The position numbers were made by a program, and so were the translations under genes. The notes beneath the pieces were generated by a model that was not told where the DNA came from, made no database searches, and saw nothing but the letters and a program-made list of their open reading frames with translations. From Nocardia donostiensis (GTDB lineage Bacteria > Actinomycetota > Actinomycetes > Mycobacteriales > Mycobacteriaceae), in NCBI RefSeq assembly GCF_002081715.1, contig NZ_MUKP01000011.1, forward strand, positions 62,001-126,000: a stretch of 64,000 nt of DNA. The letters are read 5' to 3'. Below are positions 43,416-52,625 of this stretch, piece after piece; position 1 is the first letter of the stretch, and every line of letters starts with the position of its first letter.

Positions 43416-43989
43416 GGCCGAAACCGCGCCCGCGCTCGTCGTCGGTCTGGGCAACCCGGGGTCCGGCTACGAGCGCACAAGGCACAATGTGGGCTTTCTG
43501 GTCGCCGACGTGCTCGCCGAGCGCGTCGGCGGCCGTTTTGCCGTGCACAAGAAGTCCGGCGCCGATCTGTTGCAGGCCCGGCTCGACGGCCGCCAGGTAC
43601 TGATCGCCAAACCGCGGTCGTATATGAACCTGTCCGGTCGTTCGGTGGCTGCGCTGGCGAAATTCTTTTCGGTCCCACCGGCCGAGGTCGTGGTTGTGCA
43701 CGACGAACTCGATCTGCCGTTCGGTGCGATCAAACTCAAACGCGGGGGCGGCGAAGGCGGCCACAACGGGCTCCGCTCGATATCGAGCGCGCTCACCACC
43801 AGGGATTACCTGCGCACTCGGATCGGCATCGGCCGCCCGCCCGGCCGCCAAGACCCGGCCGACTATGTGCTCAAACCATTCGCCGCACCGGAACGCAAAG
43901 AGGTTCCGGTGATCGTGGAACAAGCCGCCGACGCCGTCGAATTGCTCCTGCGCGTCGGGTTGGAAGCCGCGCAGAACCAGTTGCACTGA
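43414..43989 (+). CDS. pth: Peptidyl-tRNA hydrolase
   Basis: Pth releases tRNA from dropped-off peptidyl-tRNA and is essential in most bacteria. The 191-residue protein shows the family motifs [18 protein letters not shown] with the catalytic His (near residue 26), [19 protein letters not shown] with the catalytic Asp, and [16 protein letters not shown] 43414 is chosen; GTG 43411 is in frame one codon earlier and is part of the tandem repeat over the start. The gene lies 49 bp after rplY, probably in one transcript. Confidence 0.95.
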   Translation: MAETAPALVVGLGNPGSGYERTRHNVGFLVADVLAERVGGRFAVHKKSGADLLQARLDGRQVLIAKPRSYMNLSGRSVAALAKFFSVPPAEVVVVHDELDLPFGAIKLKRGGGEGGHNGLRSISSALTTRDYLRTRIGIGRPPGRQDPADYVLKPFAAPERKEVPVIVEQAADAVELLLRVGLEAAQNQLH

Positions 43990-44006
43990 AAGCAGGCGCT
44001 ACCGTG

Positions 44007-44067
44007 TCGCGCGATGTCCGGCCGGTGCAGCGCAGGGCGGTGCCGGGTCCGACCGGATATCGCGCGA
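44007..44067. terminator. Bidirectional hairpin between pth and the acyl-AMP ligase gene
   Basis: TCGCGCGATGTCCGG (44007-44021) pairs with CCGGATATCGCGCGA (44053-44067) with a single mismatch over a 31-base loop. The convergent position, between the two stop codons, fits a shared transcription end. There is no T tract, which is common for actinobacterial terminators. Confidence 0.55.
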
Positions 44068-44072
44068 CGGTC

Positions 44073-45725
44073 TCAGCCGGGTAGATGCGCGGCCGTGGCG
44101 GCGCGGCGCAGCTTGCCGGATGAGGTTTTCGGCAGCGCTCCAGGGCCGAGTACCGCGACCGTACGGGGGCGAACCCCCACTTCCGAGAACACTTCGTGCA
44201 CGATCTCGCGTTCGATGCGTTTGACCTCGTCCGGGTTCTGGTGGTCGTTGCTTTCCACCACCACCGCGAAACTCTCCCGTTTGTGCCCGGCGTCCAATCG
44301 CACCGCGACCGCGTTACCCGGGCGCACTCCGGATACCCGCACGGCCGCCCGTTCGATATCGGTGGGGTAGATATTGCGACCTCCCATGATGATGACGTCC
44401 TTGATCCGCCCGCACACCACTATCAGGCCCTCTTCGGTGAAATAGCCGATATCGCCGGTGTCGAGCCAGCCGTCGTCGTCTCGAGCGGGCAAGAACCCGT
44501 CCACAGTGATATAGCCGGAAGTCACAGCGGGACCGCGTAATTCGATGACACCGACCGACCTGGTCGGCAGCGGCTGCCGTTCCGTGTCGACGATCCGGCC
44601 TTCCAGTTCGTCGACCAGATATCCCAAGGTCGCCAGCCTGCGCACATTGTGCTGTTTACCGAAAACTTCGCCGCTCACCGGAACCGCCTTACCGAGGGCT
44701 TCCAGCAGATCGGCGTCGACGACGTCGATCACCTGCCCGCGCCCGGGATCCGGGATGGAGACAGCCAGGGTGGTTTCGGCCATACCGTAGACGGGGGTGA
44801 GCGCATTAGGGTTGAGCCCGAAGCGTTTACCGGCTGCGGCCAACGCCTCCATGGTGTCCGGGTCAACCGGCTCGGCACCGTTCCACATATAGCGGACACT
44901 GCCAAGATCCAGTGTTCCGTCTTCGGCTTTGGCCAGGCGCCGGGCCAGCAGTGCGTACGCGAAATTCGGTGCCGCGGTGACAGTTCCGCGGTATTTACTG
45001 ATCAGCTCGGCCCACAGGATCGGCCTGCCGAGGAAATCCAGTGGCGTCACACACACCACTTCCGCGCCGAATTGCATGGGCACGCTGAGGAACCCGACCA
45101 TGCCCATATCGTGGAAAAGCGGCAGCCAGCTGATCATCACATCGCTGTCGAGCTGGAATTTGACGCGGTTGAACATGGCGTGTGCGTTGACGAAGAAGTT
45201 CCCGTGGGTGATGCACACCGCTTTCGGTGAACCGGTGGAACCGGAGGTCAACTGTTGTAGCGCGATATCGGATTCCTCGGTGGGCAGCGGATCGGTGTCG
45301 GGGCCGTCGCGCATCTGGTCGATCCGGACCACGATGATCCCGCGCTCGACCAGCAGCGGTTCGGCGGCCTCGAACGGGGCACCGAGCACCACCGCGCGTG
45401 CTTCGATCATCGTCAGCACCGTTTCGGTATCGCGAGCCCACACGGCCAGATCGGTGCGCGGAGTCGGCTGATGCAGCATGGTGATCGACGCGCCGCGCAT
45501 CCATACCGCTTGGCAGGCGGGTGCGATATCGACCGGCATCCCGGCCAGCACGCCCACCGCGTCACCGTGGCCGATACCGGCCGCCGCCAGCCCGCCCGCC
45601 ATCCGGCGCGCGATCTGGTGGATCTGTCCCCAGGTTTGCCGCAGCGGGGTATCCGGTTCCCCGGTCACCAGGCCGCGCACGGATTCCCGCGCTGTCGCGT
45701 ACATCTCGTCGGTGAACCTGCTCAA
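44073..45725 (-). CDS. Fatty acyl-AMP ligase-like enzyme (Pks16/FadD type)
   Basis: This is a 550-residue ANL-superfamily adenylating enzyme. The P-loop is [20 protein letters not shown] near residue 160. An FAAL-like A5 motif [12 protein letters not shown] appears near residue 313, then [41 protein letters not shown], and a C-terminal lysine in [12 protein letters not shown]. It would activate a fatty acid as acyl-AMP for loading on a carrier protein or CoA. The position beside pth matches Rv1013 (annotated pks16 although only a ligase). The start is TTG 45725 with AGGAG 7 bases upstream; upstream in-frame sequence is Trp/Arg-rich and not convincing. Confidence 0.88.
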   Translation of the reverse strand: MSRFTDEMYATARESVRGLVTGEPDTPLRQTWGQIHQIARRMAGGLAAAGIGHGDAVGVLAGMPVDIAPACQAVWMRGASITMLHQPTPRTDLAVWARDTETVLTMIEARAVVLGAPFEAAEPLLVERGIIVVRIDQMRDGPDTDPLPTEESDIALQQLTSGSTGSPKAVCITHGNFFVNAHAMFNRVKFQLDSDVMISWLPLFHDMGMVGFLSVPMQFGAEVVCVTPLDFLGRPILWAELISKYRGTVTAAPNFAYALLARRLAKAEDGTLDLGSVRYMWNGAEPVDPDTMEALAAAGKRFGLNPNALTPVYGMAETTLAVSIPDPGRGQVIDVVDADLLEALGKAVPVSGEVFGKQHNVRRLATLGYLVDELEGRIVDTERQPLPTRSVGVIELRGPAVTSGYITVDGFLPARDDDGWLDTGDIGYFTEEGLIVVCGRIKDVIIMGGRNIYPTDIERAAVRVSGVRPGNAVAVRLDAGHKRESFAVVVESNDHQNPDEVKRIEREIVHEVFSEVGVRPRTVAVLGPGALPKTSSGKLRRAATAAHLPG

Positions 45726-45834
45726 ACTCGCACTCCTCGCCCACATCCAACGGCCGGTAATCGGCCCCCACCAACTATCCCGCGATCTGCCGCGGGCGTT
45801 AACCATCCGTGATAAAAAACGGTGGCCGAACTGG

Positions 45835-47007
45835 TCATAAGACGGATACGGCGGTGAGGAAGCGGTCGAGTTCGTCGAAGCCGACGAAGTAGTGCGGCGA
45901 GGCGCGCACCACCGAGTCGAGACCGCGGGCGGCCATATCCAGCAGGGTGGAGCCGCGGTGGCTCACCGTCACGGTGATGTTCTGGTCGGCCAGGCGGTTA
46001 CGCACCTGTATCGGCTCGATGGCGTCGAGGGTGAACGAGACGATGCCGCTGTGCCGGACGCCGAGATCGCGCACCGTCACACCGGGGATATCGGCCAAGC
46101 CCTTGCGCAGGTAGGCCGCTCGGGCGGCGATCGCGTCGTAGACGACGTCGGGACCGAGGTCGAGCAGATATCGCACGGCGGCGCCGAGCCCGAGGCGGGC
46201 GGCGACATCGTGTTCCCAGAATTCGAACCGGCGCGCGTCCGGGGCGAGCCGGTATTCGCCCGGGGCCGTCCACTGGGCGCTGTGCAGGTCCAGCCGCCCG
46301 GGCTCCAGGGAGGTAGCCAGCTCGGGCCGTACGTACAGCAGGCCCGTGCCGCGGGGGCCGCGTAGCCATTTGCGGCCGGTCGCCGAGAGTGCGTCCACCC
46401 CGAGTTCGGCGACGTCGAGCGGTAGCTGCCCGACCGACTGGCAGGCGTCGAGCAACACCAGCGCACCCGCAGCATGCGCGATCTCGGTCGCCTCGGCGAC
46501 GGGGTTGACCAGGCCGCCGTTGGTAGGGGCGTGCAGCAGTGACACCAGTGCGACCCGCTCGTCCATCATGTCGGCGAAGGCGTCCAGGTCGAGCTGACCG
46601 GTGTCGTCGCTGGGGATGTGCTCCACTCGTGCCCCGTTGGCGTGGGCGTGCTGTAGAGCGGCGATGGCGTTACTGGCGTAATCGGAACCGGAGATCAGCA
46701 CCCGGTCGCCGGGCCGCAATCGGACGGAGTAGCAGAAATCGGTCCAGGACCGGGTGGCGCTGTCGCTGAGCGCGATGCTCGCGGGGGTGGTGTTGAGCAG
46801 TTCGGCGATAGCGTCCTTCACCGCGGCCAGGTCGTCGAGGCGTTCGTTGGCGGCCTGGTAACCGCCGATCTCGGCCTCCCGCCGCAGATGCGCGATCACA
46901 GTTTCGGTGACCTCCCGAGGCGGCAGCGAGGAGCCGGCGCTGTCGAGGAAAACCGAACCAGAACCCGCTCCCGGAGTATCACTGCGCACCCGTTGCTCGT
47001 CCAGCAT
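45835..47007 (-). CDS. egtE: Ergothioneine biosynthesis PLP-dependent C-S lyase EgtE
   Basis: EgtE cleaves the sulfoxide intermediate hercynylcysteine sulfoxide to release ergothioneine. The 390-residue protein is a class V aminotransferase/cysteine-desulfurase fold: [13 protein letters not shown] near residue 21, [15 protein letters not shown] with the PLP aspartate near 187, and the Schiff-base lysine K213 in [15 protein letters not shown]. There is no cysteine-desulfurase active-site loop, which separates it from SufS/IscS. It is divergent from egtA with a 257-bp gap. In most mycobacteria egtE follows egtD in line, so the orientation differs here. Confidence 0.85.
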   Translation of the reverse strand: MLDEQRVRSDTPGAGSGSVFLDSAGSSLPPREVTETVIAHLRREAEIGGYQAANERLDDLAAVKDAIAELLNTTPASIALSDSATRSWTDFCYSVRLRPGDRVLISGSDYASNAIAALQHAHANGARVEHIPSDDTGQLDLDAFADMMDERVALVSLLHAPTNGGLVNPVAEATEIAHAAGALVLLDACQSVGQLPLDVAELGVDALSATGRKWLRGPRGTGLLYVRPELATSLEPGRLDLHSAQWTAPGEYRLAPDARRFEFWEHDVAARLGLGAAVRYLLDLGPDVVYDAIAARAAYLRKGLADIPGVTVRDLGVRHSGIVSFTLDAIEPIQVRNRLADQNITVTVSHRGSTLLDMAARGLDSVVRASPHYFVGFDELDRFLTAVSVL

Positions 47008-47264
47008 GCCGTCGAGCCTAACGGCCTGCGCTGTCTTCGCGGCGCCGTCGTTTGTCGGTGGCCGCCGCTACTCTGGTGTCACACAGGCCGATACGTCACC
47101 GCGATTCACACATCACATAGCCAGCGCTGCATCGCCCCGGCGACACCGATAACGGGCGATATTCGCATCGGAGGCGCAGACGTCCCCCGCGTGTCCGAGG
47201 CACTACCGGAGACGAAACTGCGACGAAGCAGCACCGCGATACGAGAACCGCATCGGAGGTTGGC

Positions 47265-48563
47265 ATGGCGGTCACACTCGAGCACCATGGGTCGGTAGTA
47301 GGGGTACGCAGGGGGTTGTCATCGCGTGCGGCAGCCGAGGCCTATATCGGCGGTGTGTGCTTCAAGCTCGGGCCACCGCTGCTGATCGGCGCCGAACTGG
47401 AATGGCTCACCGCGCACAGCGCCTATCGCAGACCTGGCGCCGTGGCGCCGCGCCCGCCGCTCGACCTGGTGGCCGCCGCACTGGGTCCCTACGCGCCACA
47501 GACCATCGCCCCCGCTTCCCCCGCCCGCCCGCTGCCCGGCGGCAGCCGGGTCACCATCGAACCCGGCGGTCAGATCGAACTGTCCAGCGCGGCCTGTCCC
47601 GATGCCGCCCGCCTGTGCGCGCGGCTCGACTCCGATACCCGGCTACTGCGGCAGCTGCTGGGAACCAAGTCGATCCGACTGGTATGGGCCGCCGCCGACA
47701 CCGGCCGTCGCCCGCAGCGCATGCTGCGGCTGCCGCGCTATCACGCCATGGAACGCTATCTGGGCGGTATCGGCCCATTCGGCGCTCTCATGATGTGTAA
47801 TACCGCCGCCACGCAGGTGAGTGTCGACGCGGGCACCGATCCCGCCGAACTGGCCGCCCGCTGGCAGACCCTGTACATGATCGGCCCGGCCCTGCTGGCC
47901 GCCTTCGCCCGCTCGCCCGCACTCTGTGGCGCGCCTCCGGGCGTGTGGGCTTCCCAGCGGATGCGCACCTGGCTGCGCCTGGATTACGCACGCACCAGAC
48001 CGCCGGTACAGGAATGGGCGGACCCGGTGTCCGGGTACGCGCGCTGGGCGCTGGACGCGCCGCTGCTCTGTGTGCGCCGCCCGGCGCCCGCACGCCAGGA
48101 AACCGACGGTGAATGCGCGTGGAGCGCCCCGCCGGGCGCCACCTTCGCCGACTGGATATCCGGCGCGCTGGACGACGAGGTCGGCCGCAGACCCGGCTAC
48201 GACGATCTCGATTACCACCTGACCACCCTGTTCCCGCCGGTCAGGGCCGCAGGCCACCTCGAGGTCCGGTATCTGGACGCGCAGCCCGGCGACAGCTGGT
48301 CGGTTCCCATACGCGTGATCGAGGCCCTGATGTCCACGTCGGCTGTAGTGCGGGACGCCTCCACTCTCGCCGCACCGACCGCCGGGCGCTGGCTGGACGC
48401 GGCCCGCCACGGCCTGGCCGACCCGCAGATCAGGACGGTCGCCACCGATCTGCTGGAAACCGCTGCCGAGCACGCCACGACCGCCGCTGCCCCGGCGATC
48501 CATGCCGCGGCCCGGCGTTGCCGAGCAGGCAGGCCGCCTGAGGAATCAGGAGATCGTGCATGA
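47265..48563 (+). CDS. egtA: Glutamate-cysteine ligase EgtA
   Basis: EgtA makes gamma-glutamylcysteine, the sulfur donor for EgtB. The 432-residue protein has the GCS2-type core GAELEWLTAHSAYRRP near residue 42, SRVTIEPGGQIELSSAACPD near 89, GPFGALMMCNTAATQVSVDA and HLEVRYLDAQPGDSW. Metal and glutamate ligands of the EgtA family are at the expected places. GGAGG lies 5 bases before ATG 47265. Its stop overlaps the next reading frame by ATGA (48560-48563), so translation is coupled into the operon. Confidence 0.93.
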   Translation: MAVTLEHHGSVVGVRRGLSSRAAAEAYIGGVCFKLGPPLLIGAELEWLTAHSAYRRPGAVAPRPPLDLVAAALGPYAPQTIAPASPARPLPGGSRVTIEPGGQIELSSAACPDAARLCARLDSDTRLLRQLLGTKSIRLVWAAADTGRRPQRMLRLPRYHAMERYLGGIGPFGALMMCNTAATQVSVDAGTDPAELAARWQTLYMIGPALLAAFARSPALCGAPPGVWASQRMRTWLRLDYARTRPPVQEWADPVSGYARWALDAPLLCVRRPAPARQETDGECAWSAPPGATFADWISGALDDEVGRRPGYDDLDYHLTTLFPPVRAAGHLEVRYLDAQPGDSWSVPIRVIEALMSTSAVVRDASTLAAPTAGRWLDAARHGLADPQIRTVATDLLETAAEHATTAAAPAIHAAARRCRAGRPPEESGDRA

Positions 48564-48972
48564 GCAAACGCGCCGACCCGTGCGAAGACCACTGCCACAC
48601 CTCGAGAACCTTCCGGCGCGACGGAGCACCGTTCATCCCTCTGATCCGGCCGGTCCCTGCGGCGGACGGCTGGTACGGCTACATGCCGAGCCAGTCCTGC
48701 GTGGTGCCCCGGAGGCGGTGCGAGGCCCGGGCGAGATCGCATCGCCGGATACCGAGGCCACGCCGCGCGGCGCCTGGACGGCCGGAACCGCCCGCCCACC
48801 GCACAGCACGATACGAGCGACGGCCGAGTACGGCAGCAAGTTCCGCTTCTTCGTCTCCCTGCTCGGCAAGCCGTGCCGATACGGGGAGCCCGTCGTCGGC
48901 CTGAAGTTCGTCTCGAACCCCGCGACCGGAACTCACCAGGGATATACGCGACTGACCGGAGTACAGCCATGA
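48560..48972 (+). pseudogene. Unidentified operon gene between egtA and egtB, interrupted by one frameshift
   Basis: A frame opens with ATGA over the egtA stop (MSKRADPCEDHCHTSRTFRR, continuing to WYGYMPSQSCVV). A second frame closes with ATGA over the egtB start (from about PEAVRGPGEIASPDTEATPR to NPATGTHQGYTRLTGVQP). Each half has codon third positions rich in G/C, as real genes here do, and the same frames elsewhere degrade to Arg/Ser-rich strings. The distance of 413 bases is 3n+2, so one base appears missing. The CCCC run at 48707-48710 is the likely site: one extra C would join the halves as VVPPEAVRG. The restored protein would be about 137 residues with cysteines and a basic aromatic core. 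I do not recognise the family. It may be a sequencing error, a real mutation or a -1 frameshift. Confidence 0.45.
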
Positions 48973-50309
48973 CCGTGCACCACCAGCCCGATATCGACCG
49001 TTCTACCGACCGGCTGCGTGACCGTATCGCCGAAACGCTCACCAGGGCGAGGAACCGCACCATCGCCCTCACCGCGTGCGTGGACGAGGCCGAACTCGTC
49101 GCCCAGCACTCCCAGCTGATGAGCCCGCTGGTGTGGGATCTGGCGCACATCGGCAATCAGGAAGAGCTGTGGCTGGTGCGCGATGTCGGCGGACGCGAAC
49201 CCGTGCGCGCCGATATCGACGAGCTCTACGACGCCTTCAAGCACGCCCGCGCCAACCGGCCGCAGCTGCCGCTGCTGAACCCCGAACAGGCGCGCGGCTA
49301 TGTGGGCACGGTGCGCCAGCAGGTGTGGGATGTGCTCGAGTGCAGTCCGTTACGCGGCGACCGGCTGGTAGACCGCGGTTTCGCGTTCGGCATGATCGCC
49401 CAGCACGAACAGCAGCACGACGAAACCATGCTGGCCACCCATCAATTGCGCAGCGGCCCCGCGGTGCTGTCCGCACCCGCCGCACCGCAGGCGGTCGCGC
49501 CGGTGCGCGGCGAGGTGGTGATTCCGACCGGTGAATTCACCATGGGCACCTCCACCGATCCGTGGGCGCTGGACAATGAGCGTCCCGCGCATCCCGTCCA
49601 TGTGCCCGGTTTCGCCATCGACGCCGCACCGATCACCAACGAGCAGTACCTCGCGTTCCTCGACGACGGCGGTTACGAGCGGCCCGAACTGTGGTCCGAA
49701 CGCGGCTGGGCGCACCGGCAGCAGGCCGGTCTGGTCGCGCCGCAGTTCTGGGAGCAGGACGCAGGCGGCCACTGGTGGCGGCGCGTGTTCGGGGCGATGA
49801 CCCCGCTGCGCCCGCACCAGCCGGTGGTGCACGTGTGCTGGTTCGAAGCGCAGGCTTACGCCAACTGGGCCGGTAAACGCCTACCCACCGAGGCCGAATG
49901 GGAGAAGGCGGCCCGCTTCGACCCGGCGACCGGCCGGTCCCGCCGCTATCCGTGGGGCGAGACCGAACCAGGCCCCGGCACCGCCAACCTCGGGCAGCAG
50001 CACCTCGAACCCGCCGATATCGGCGCCTATCCCGACGGTGCTTCCGAATCCGGGGTACAGCAACTCATCGGCGACGTCTGGGAATGGACCTCGTCGGGTT
50101 TCGAACCGTATCCAGGTTTCCAGGCCTTCCCGTATCGCGAGTACTCGGAGGTGTTCTTCGGCGGCGACTATCGGGTGCTGCGGGGCGGGTCGTTCGGCAC
50201 CGATCCGGTCGCCTGCCGCGGCACCTTCCGTAATTGGGACCACCCGATCCGCCGCCAGATCTTCGCCGGTTTCCGACTGGCTCGTGACCTGGGTCCAGGG
50301 GAGGGGTGA
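48969..50309 (+). CDS. egtB: Hercynine oxygenase EgtB (iron-dependent sulfoxide synthase)
   Basis: EgtB joins gamma-glutamylcysteine to hercynine with O2 at a mononuclear iron. The 446-residue protein has an N-terminal DinB-like domain carrying the iron histidines H60 (WDLAHIGN) and H146/H150 (HEQQHDETM). The C-terminal half is an FGE-sulfatase domain (PTGEFTMGTSTDPWALDNER, GKRLPTEAEWEKAARFD, GDVWEWTSSGFEPYPGF, LRGGSF). The ATG at 48969 overlaps the stop of the preceding interrupted frame by ATGA. An in-frame upstream start at 48873 lies in that other gene and is rejected. Confidence 0.95.
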   Translation: MTVHHQPDIDRSTDRLRDRIAETLTRARNRTIALTACVDEAELVAQHSQLMSPLVWDLAHIGNQEELWLVRDVGGREPVRADIDELYDAFKHARANRPQLPLLNPEQARGYVGTVRQQVWDVLECSPLRGDRLVDRGFAFGMIAQHEQQHDETMLATHQLRSGPAVLSAPAAPQAVAPVRGEVVIPTGEFTMGTSTDPWALDNERPAHPVHVPGFAIDAAPITNEQYLAFLDDGGYERPELWSERGWAHRQQAGLVAPQFWEQDAGGHWWRRVFGAMTPLRPHQPVVHVCWFEAQAYANWAGKRLPTEAEWEKAARFDPATGRSRRYPWGETEPGPGTANLGQQHLEPADIGAYPDGASESGVQQLIGDVWEWTSSGFEPYPGFQAFPYREYSEVFFGGDYRVLRGGSFGTDPVACRGTFRNWDHPIRRQIFAGFRLARDLGPGEG

Positions 50310-50432
50310 GCGGCTTGTTCCCTGGACGTACCCGAACGAAGGCTGGCCGCTGGCTCGCGGGTGCCGAGCGGGCAGCGCGGCTGTGTGCCCCGGACACGCA
50401 CCATCCGGTGGCACCGACCGCGGCCGGTGCCG

Positions 50433-51260
50433 ATGTGTAGGCATCTGGGGTATGTGGGTCCAGCCGTCCCGGTGGGGGAGTTGCTCGTCCGCGGCCCGCA
50501 TTCGTTGCGGACCCAGGCGTGGGCGCCGCGCGATATGCGTGGCGGCGGGACCATCAACGCCGACGGTTTCGGCGTCGCCTGGTGGCACGGGGGCGAACCC
50601 CCCGTCACGCGGTACCGCAATCCCGCACCGATCTGGACCGACCCGGCTGTGGAGGAGGTACTCCCGCACCTGGAATCGACAGCCGTGCTGGCTGCCGTTC
50701 GGTCGGCGACGATCGGCATGCCCGTCGAGCGCAGTGCGTGCGCGCCGTTCCTGCACGAGCAGTGGGCATTCAGCCACAACGGCGTCGTCCCCGACTGGCG
50801 GACGGTGTCGTCCGCCGTTCTGTCCGATCTGGATGCGGCCGCCACCAGGGCAGGCGCCACCCGGCTGCTTCAAACCGGCGACCTGCTCGAGGCCGAATCG
50901 GCCACCGACTCGGCAGCGCTGTGGGTGCTGCTGCGCAGGCTGCTCGACCCGGCCGCACCGCGGGACCTGATCGCCTCGCCGCTGGCGGCGCTGCGGCTGC
51001 TCGTCACCACCGTGGTCACGCATGCGCCCGCCGCCCGGCTGAATCTGCTGCTCGGCGACGGTGCCAGCCTGTGGGCCACCGCCTGGGAACACGCCCTGTC
51101 GGCTCTGGTCACCGACGATTACGCGGTACTGGCCTCGGAGCCCTATGACGCCGACCCCCGCTGGCAGAGCATTCCAGAGCACAGTGTGGTGCGCGCCGAA
51201 CCCGGCCTGCTGACTGTCGAATCCCTCAACAACGACCCCGTGACCGAAAGGGCCGTGTGA
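50433..51260 (+). CDS. egtC: Ergothioneine gamma-glutamyl hydrolase EgtC
   Basis: This class II glutamine amidotransferase-like hydrolase removes glutamate from the gamma-glutamyl sulfoxide intermediate. Translation must begin at ATG 50433 because the catalytic nucleophile is Cys2 (MCRHLGYVG). NADGFGVAWW and SHNGVVPDW carry the expected substrate-binding residues. The protein has 275 residues, slightly longer than mycobacterial EgtC. It is 123 bp from egtB, the largest gap inside the operon, and its stop overlaps the egtD start (TGATG at 51258-51262). Confidence 0.94.
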   Translation: MCRHLGYVGPAVPVGELLVRGPHSLRTQAWAPRDMRGGGTINADGFGVAWWHGGEPPVTRYRNPAPIWTDPAVEEVLPHLESTAVLAAVRSATIGMPVERSACAPFLHEQWAFSHNGVVPDWRTVSSAVLSDLDAAATRAGATRLLQTGDLLEAESATDSAALWVLLRRLLDPAAPRDLIASPLAALRLLVTTVVTHAPAARLNLLLGDGASLWATAWEHALSALVTDDYAVLASEPYDADPRWQSIPEHSVVRAEPGLLTVESLNNDPVTERAV

Positions 51261-52231
51261 TGACCGCACCCACTGTGGAGATCCACCTGACCGATGCCGA
51301 CCTGACCGACGCGTTGCGGGCCGACGCCCGCCGCGGTCTCACCGCCGACCCCAAATGGCTGCCGCCCAAGTGGTTCTACGACGCCCGCGGCAGCGCATTG
51401 TTCGAGCAGATCACCGGACTGCCCGAGTACTACCCGACCCGCGCCGAACGCGGGCTCCTGGAACAGATCGCCGCCCAGATCGCGGCCATCGCGAGGCCGC
51501 AGGTGCTGGTCGAACTCGGTGCGGGTGCGGCGGTGAAGACCCGTCTGCTGCTCAACGCGTTCACTCAGGAGGGCTCGCTCAAAACCTACGTTCCGCAGGA
51601 TGTGTCGGCATCGGCGCTGCGCGAGGCGGCCGCCGAGATGGCCGACTGCTACCCCGGTGTGACGGTGCACGGGGTGGTCAGTGATTTCACCGGCACCCTG
51701 AGCACGCTGCCGCGCGGCGGTAGGCGGATGATCGCCTTTCTCGGCGGCACCCTCGGAAACCTGGTGCCCGCCGAACGTGCCGAATTCCTCACCGGCATCC
51801 ACGACGTCCTCGAACCGGGGGAGCAACTGCTGCTCGGCGCGGGCCTGGTCACCGACCCCGCCGTGCTGGTACCTGCCTACGACGACGCTGCGGGCGTCAC
51901 GGCCGAATTCAACCGCAACGTCCTGCATGTGCTCAACACGCGGCTCGGCGCCGATTTCGTCCCGGAGAAGTTCCGGCACGTCGCGATATGGGATGCCGAC
52001 GCGGAATGGATCGAGATGCGGCTGGAAGCGACCGAGGATATGACGGTCACCGTCGCCGACATCGGCCTCACTGTCGGCTTCGCCCGCGGCGAGCAGTTAC
52101 GCACCGAGATCTCGGCAAAGTTCCGCCTGGCAACCCTCGACGCCGAGCTACGCGCCGCCGGTTTCGTCGTCGAACGCGCCTGGAGCGACCCTGACAACCG
52201 TTTCGCGCTGGTCCTAGCTGCCCGCACCTGA
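51260..52231 (+). CDS. egtD: L-histidine N-alpha-methyltransferase EgtD
   Basis: EgtD trimethylates histidine to hercynine with SAM, the first committed step. The 323-residue protein has the SAM loop VLVELGAGAAVKTRLLL near residue 78, GRRMIAFLGGTLGNLVPAER, and the histidine-binding region TAEFNRNVLHVLN with the conserved Asn. ISAKF near residue 288 is the C-terminal family motif. ATG 51260 shares a base with the egtC stop, so translation is coupled. It is the last gene of the operon; a repeat region follows. Confidence 0.95.
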   Translation: MTAPTVEIHLTDADLTDALRADARRGLTADPKWLPPKWFYDARGSALFEQITGLPEYYPTRAERGLLEQIAAQIAAIARPQVLVELGAGAAVKTRLLLNAFTQEGSLKTYVPQDVSASALREAAAEMADCYPGVTVHGVVSDFTGTLSTLPRGGRRMIAFLGGTLGNLVPAERAEFLTGIHDVLEPGEQLLLGAGLVTDPAVLVPAYDDAAGVTAEFNRNVLHVLNTRLGADFVPEKFRHVAIWDADAEWIEMRLEATEDMTVTVADIGLTVGFARGEQLRTEISAKFRLATLDAELRAAGFVVERAWSDPDNRFALVLAART

Positions 52232-52255
52232 GACCGGCCGGGCAGCGGCGGACCC

Positions 52256-52539
52256 CGTGATACCTGCCGCCGGACAACGAGCTGCTGCCGCGGCAGAGAC
52301 AGGTAAACGCGCTTCCACCAGCGCGAAGTCGCCGCTGCGGTACTGACGATGTGGTGCGCGCTGCGCTCGACACGTCCGACCCTCCGCGTGCAGGCAGGTG
52401 GTCGTGATATCGCCGCCGGGCAATGATTTGCTGCTGCGGCAGAGACAGGCAAGCGCGCGCGGGGGACGCCGCTGCGGTACTGACTGTGCGGCGCGCCGCG
52501 CTCTGGACACGTCCGACCGCCCGCGGGCAGGCAGGTGGT
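52256..52539. repeat. Diverged tandem duplication (147 bp + 137 bp) after egtD
   Basis: Copy A (52256-52402) and copy B (52403-52539) abut exactly. Both start CGTGATA, contain GGCAGAGACAGG, GCCGCTGCGGTACTGAC and GACACGTCCGACC, and end GCAGGCAGGTGGT. Differences are substitutions and small indels. Open frames across it are Arg/Ala-rich with no start signal. The whole 52232-52625 gap otherwise holds nothing I recognise. Confidence 0.8.
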
Positions 52540-52625
52540 CGATCAGCGGCCGTGTGTACCCCGCACAGCAGCGGCGAGAGCTTCCGCGGGCCGATGCTCG
52601 AGTATTCGGTACGGAATCGTGTTAC

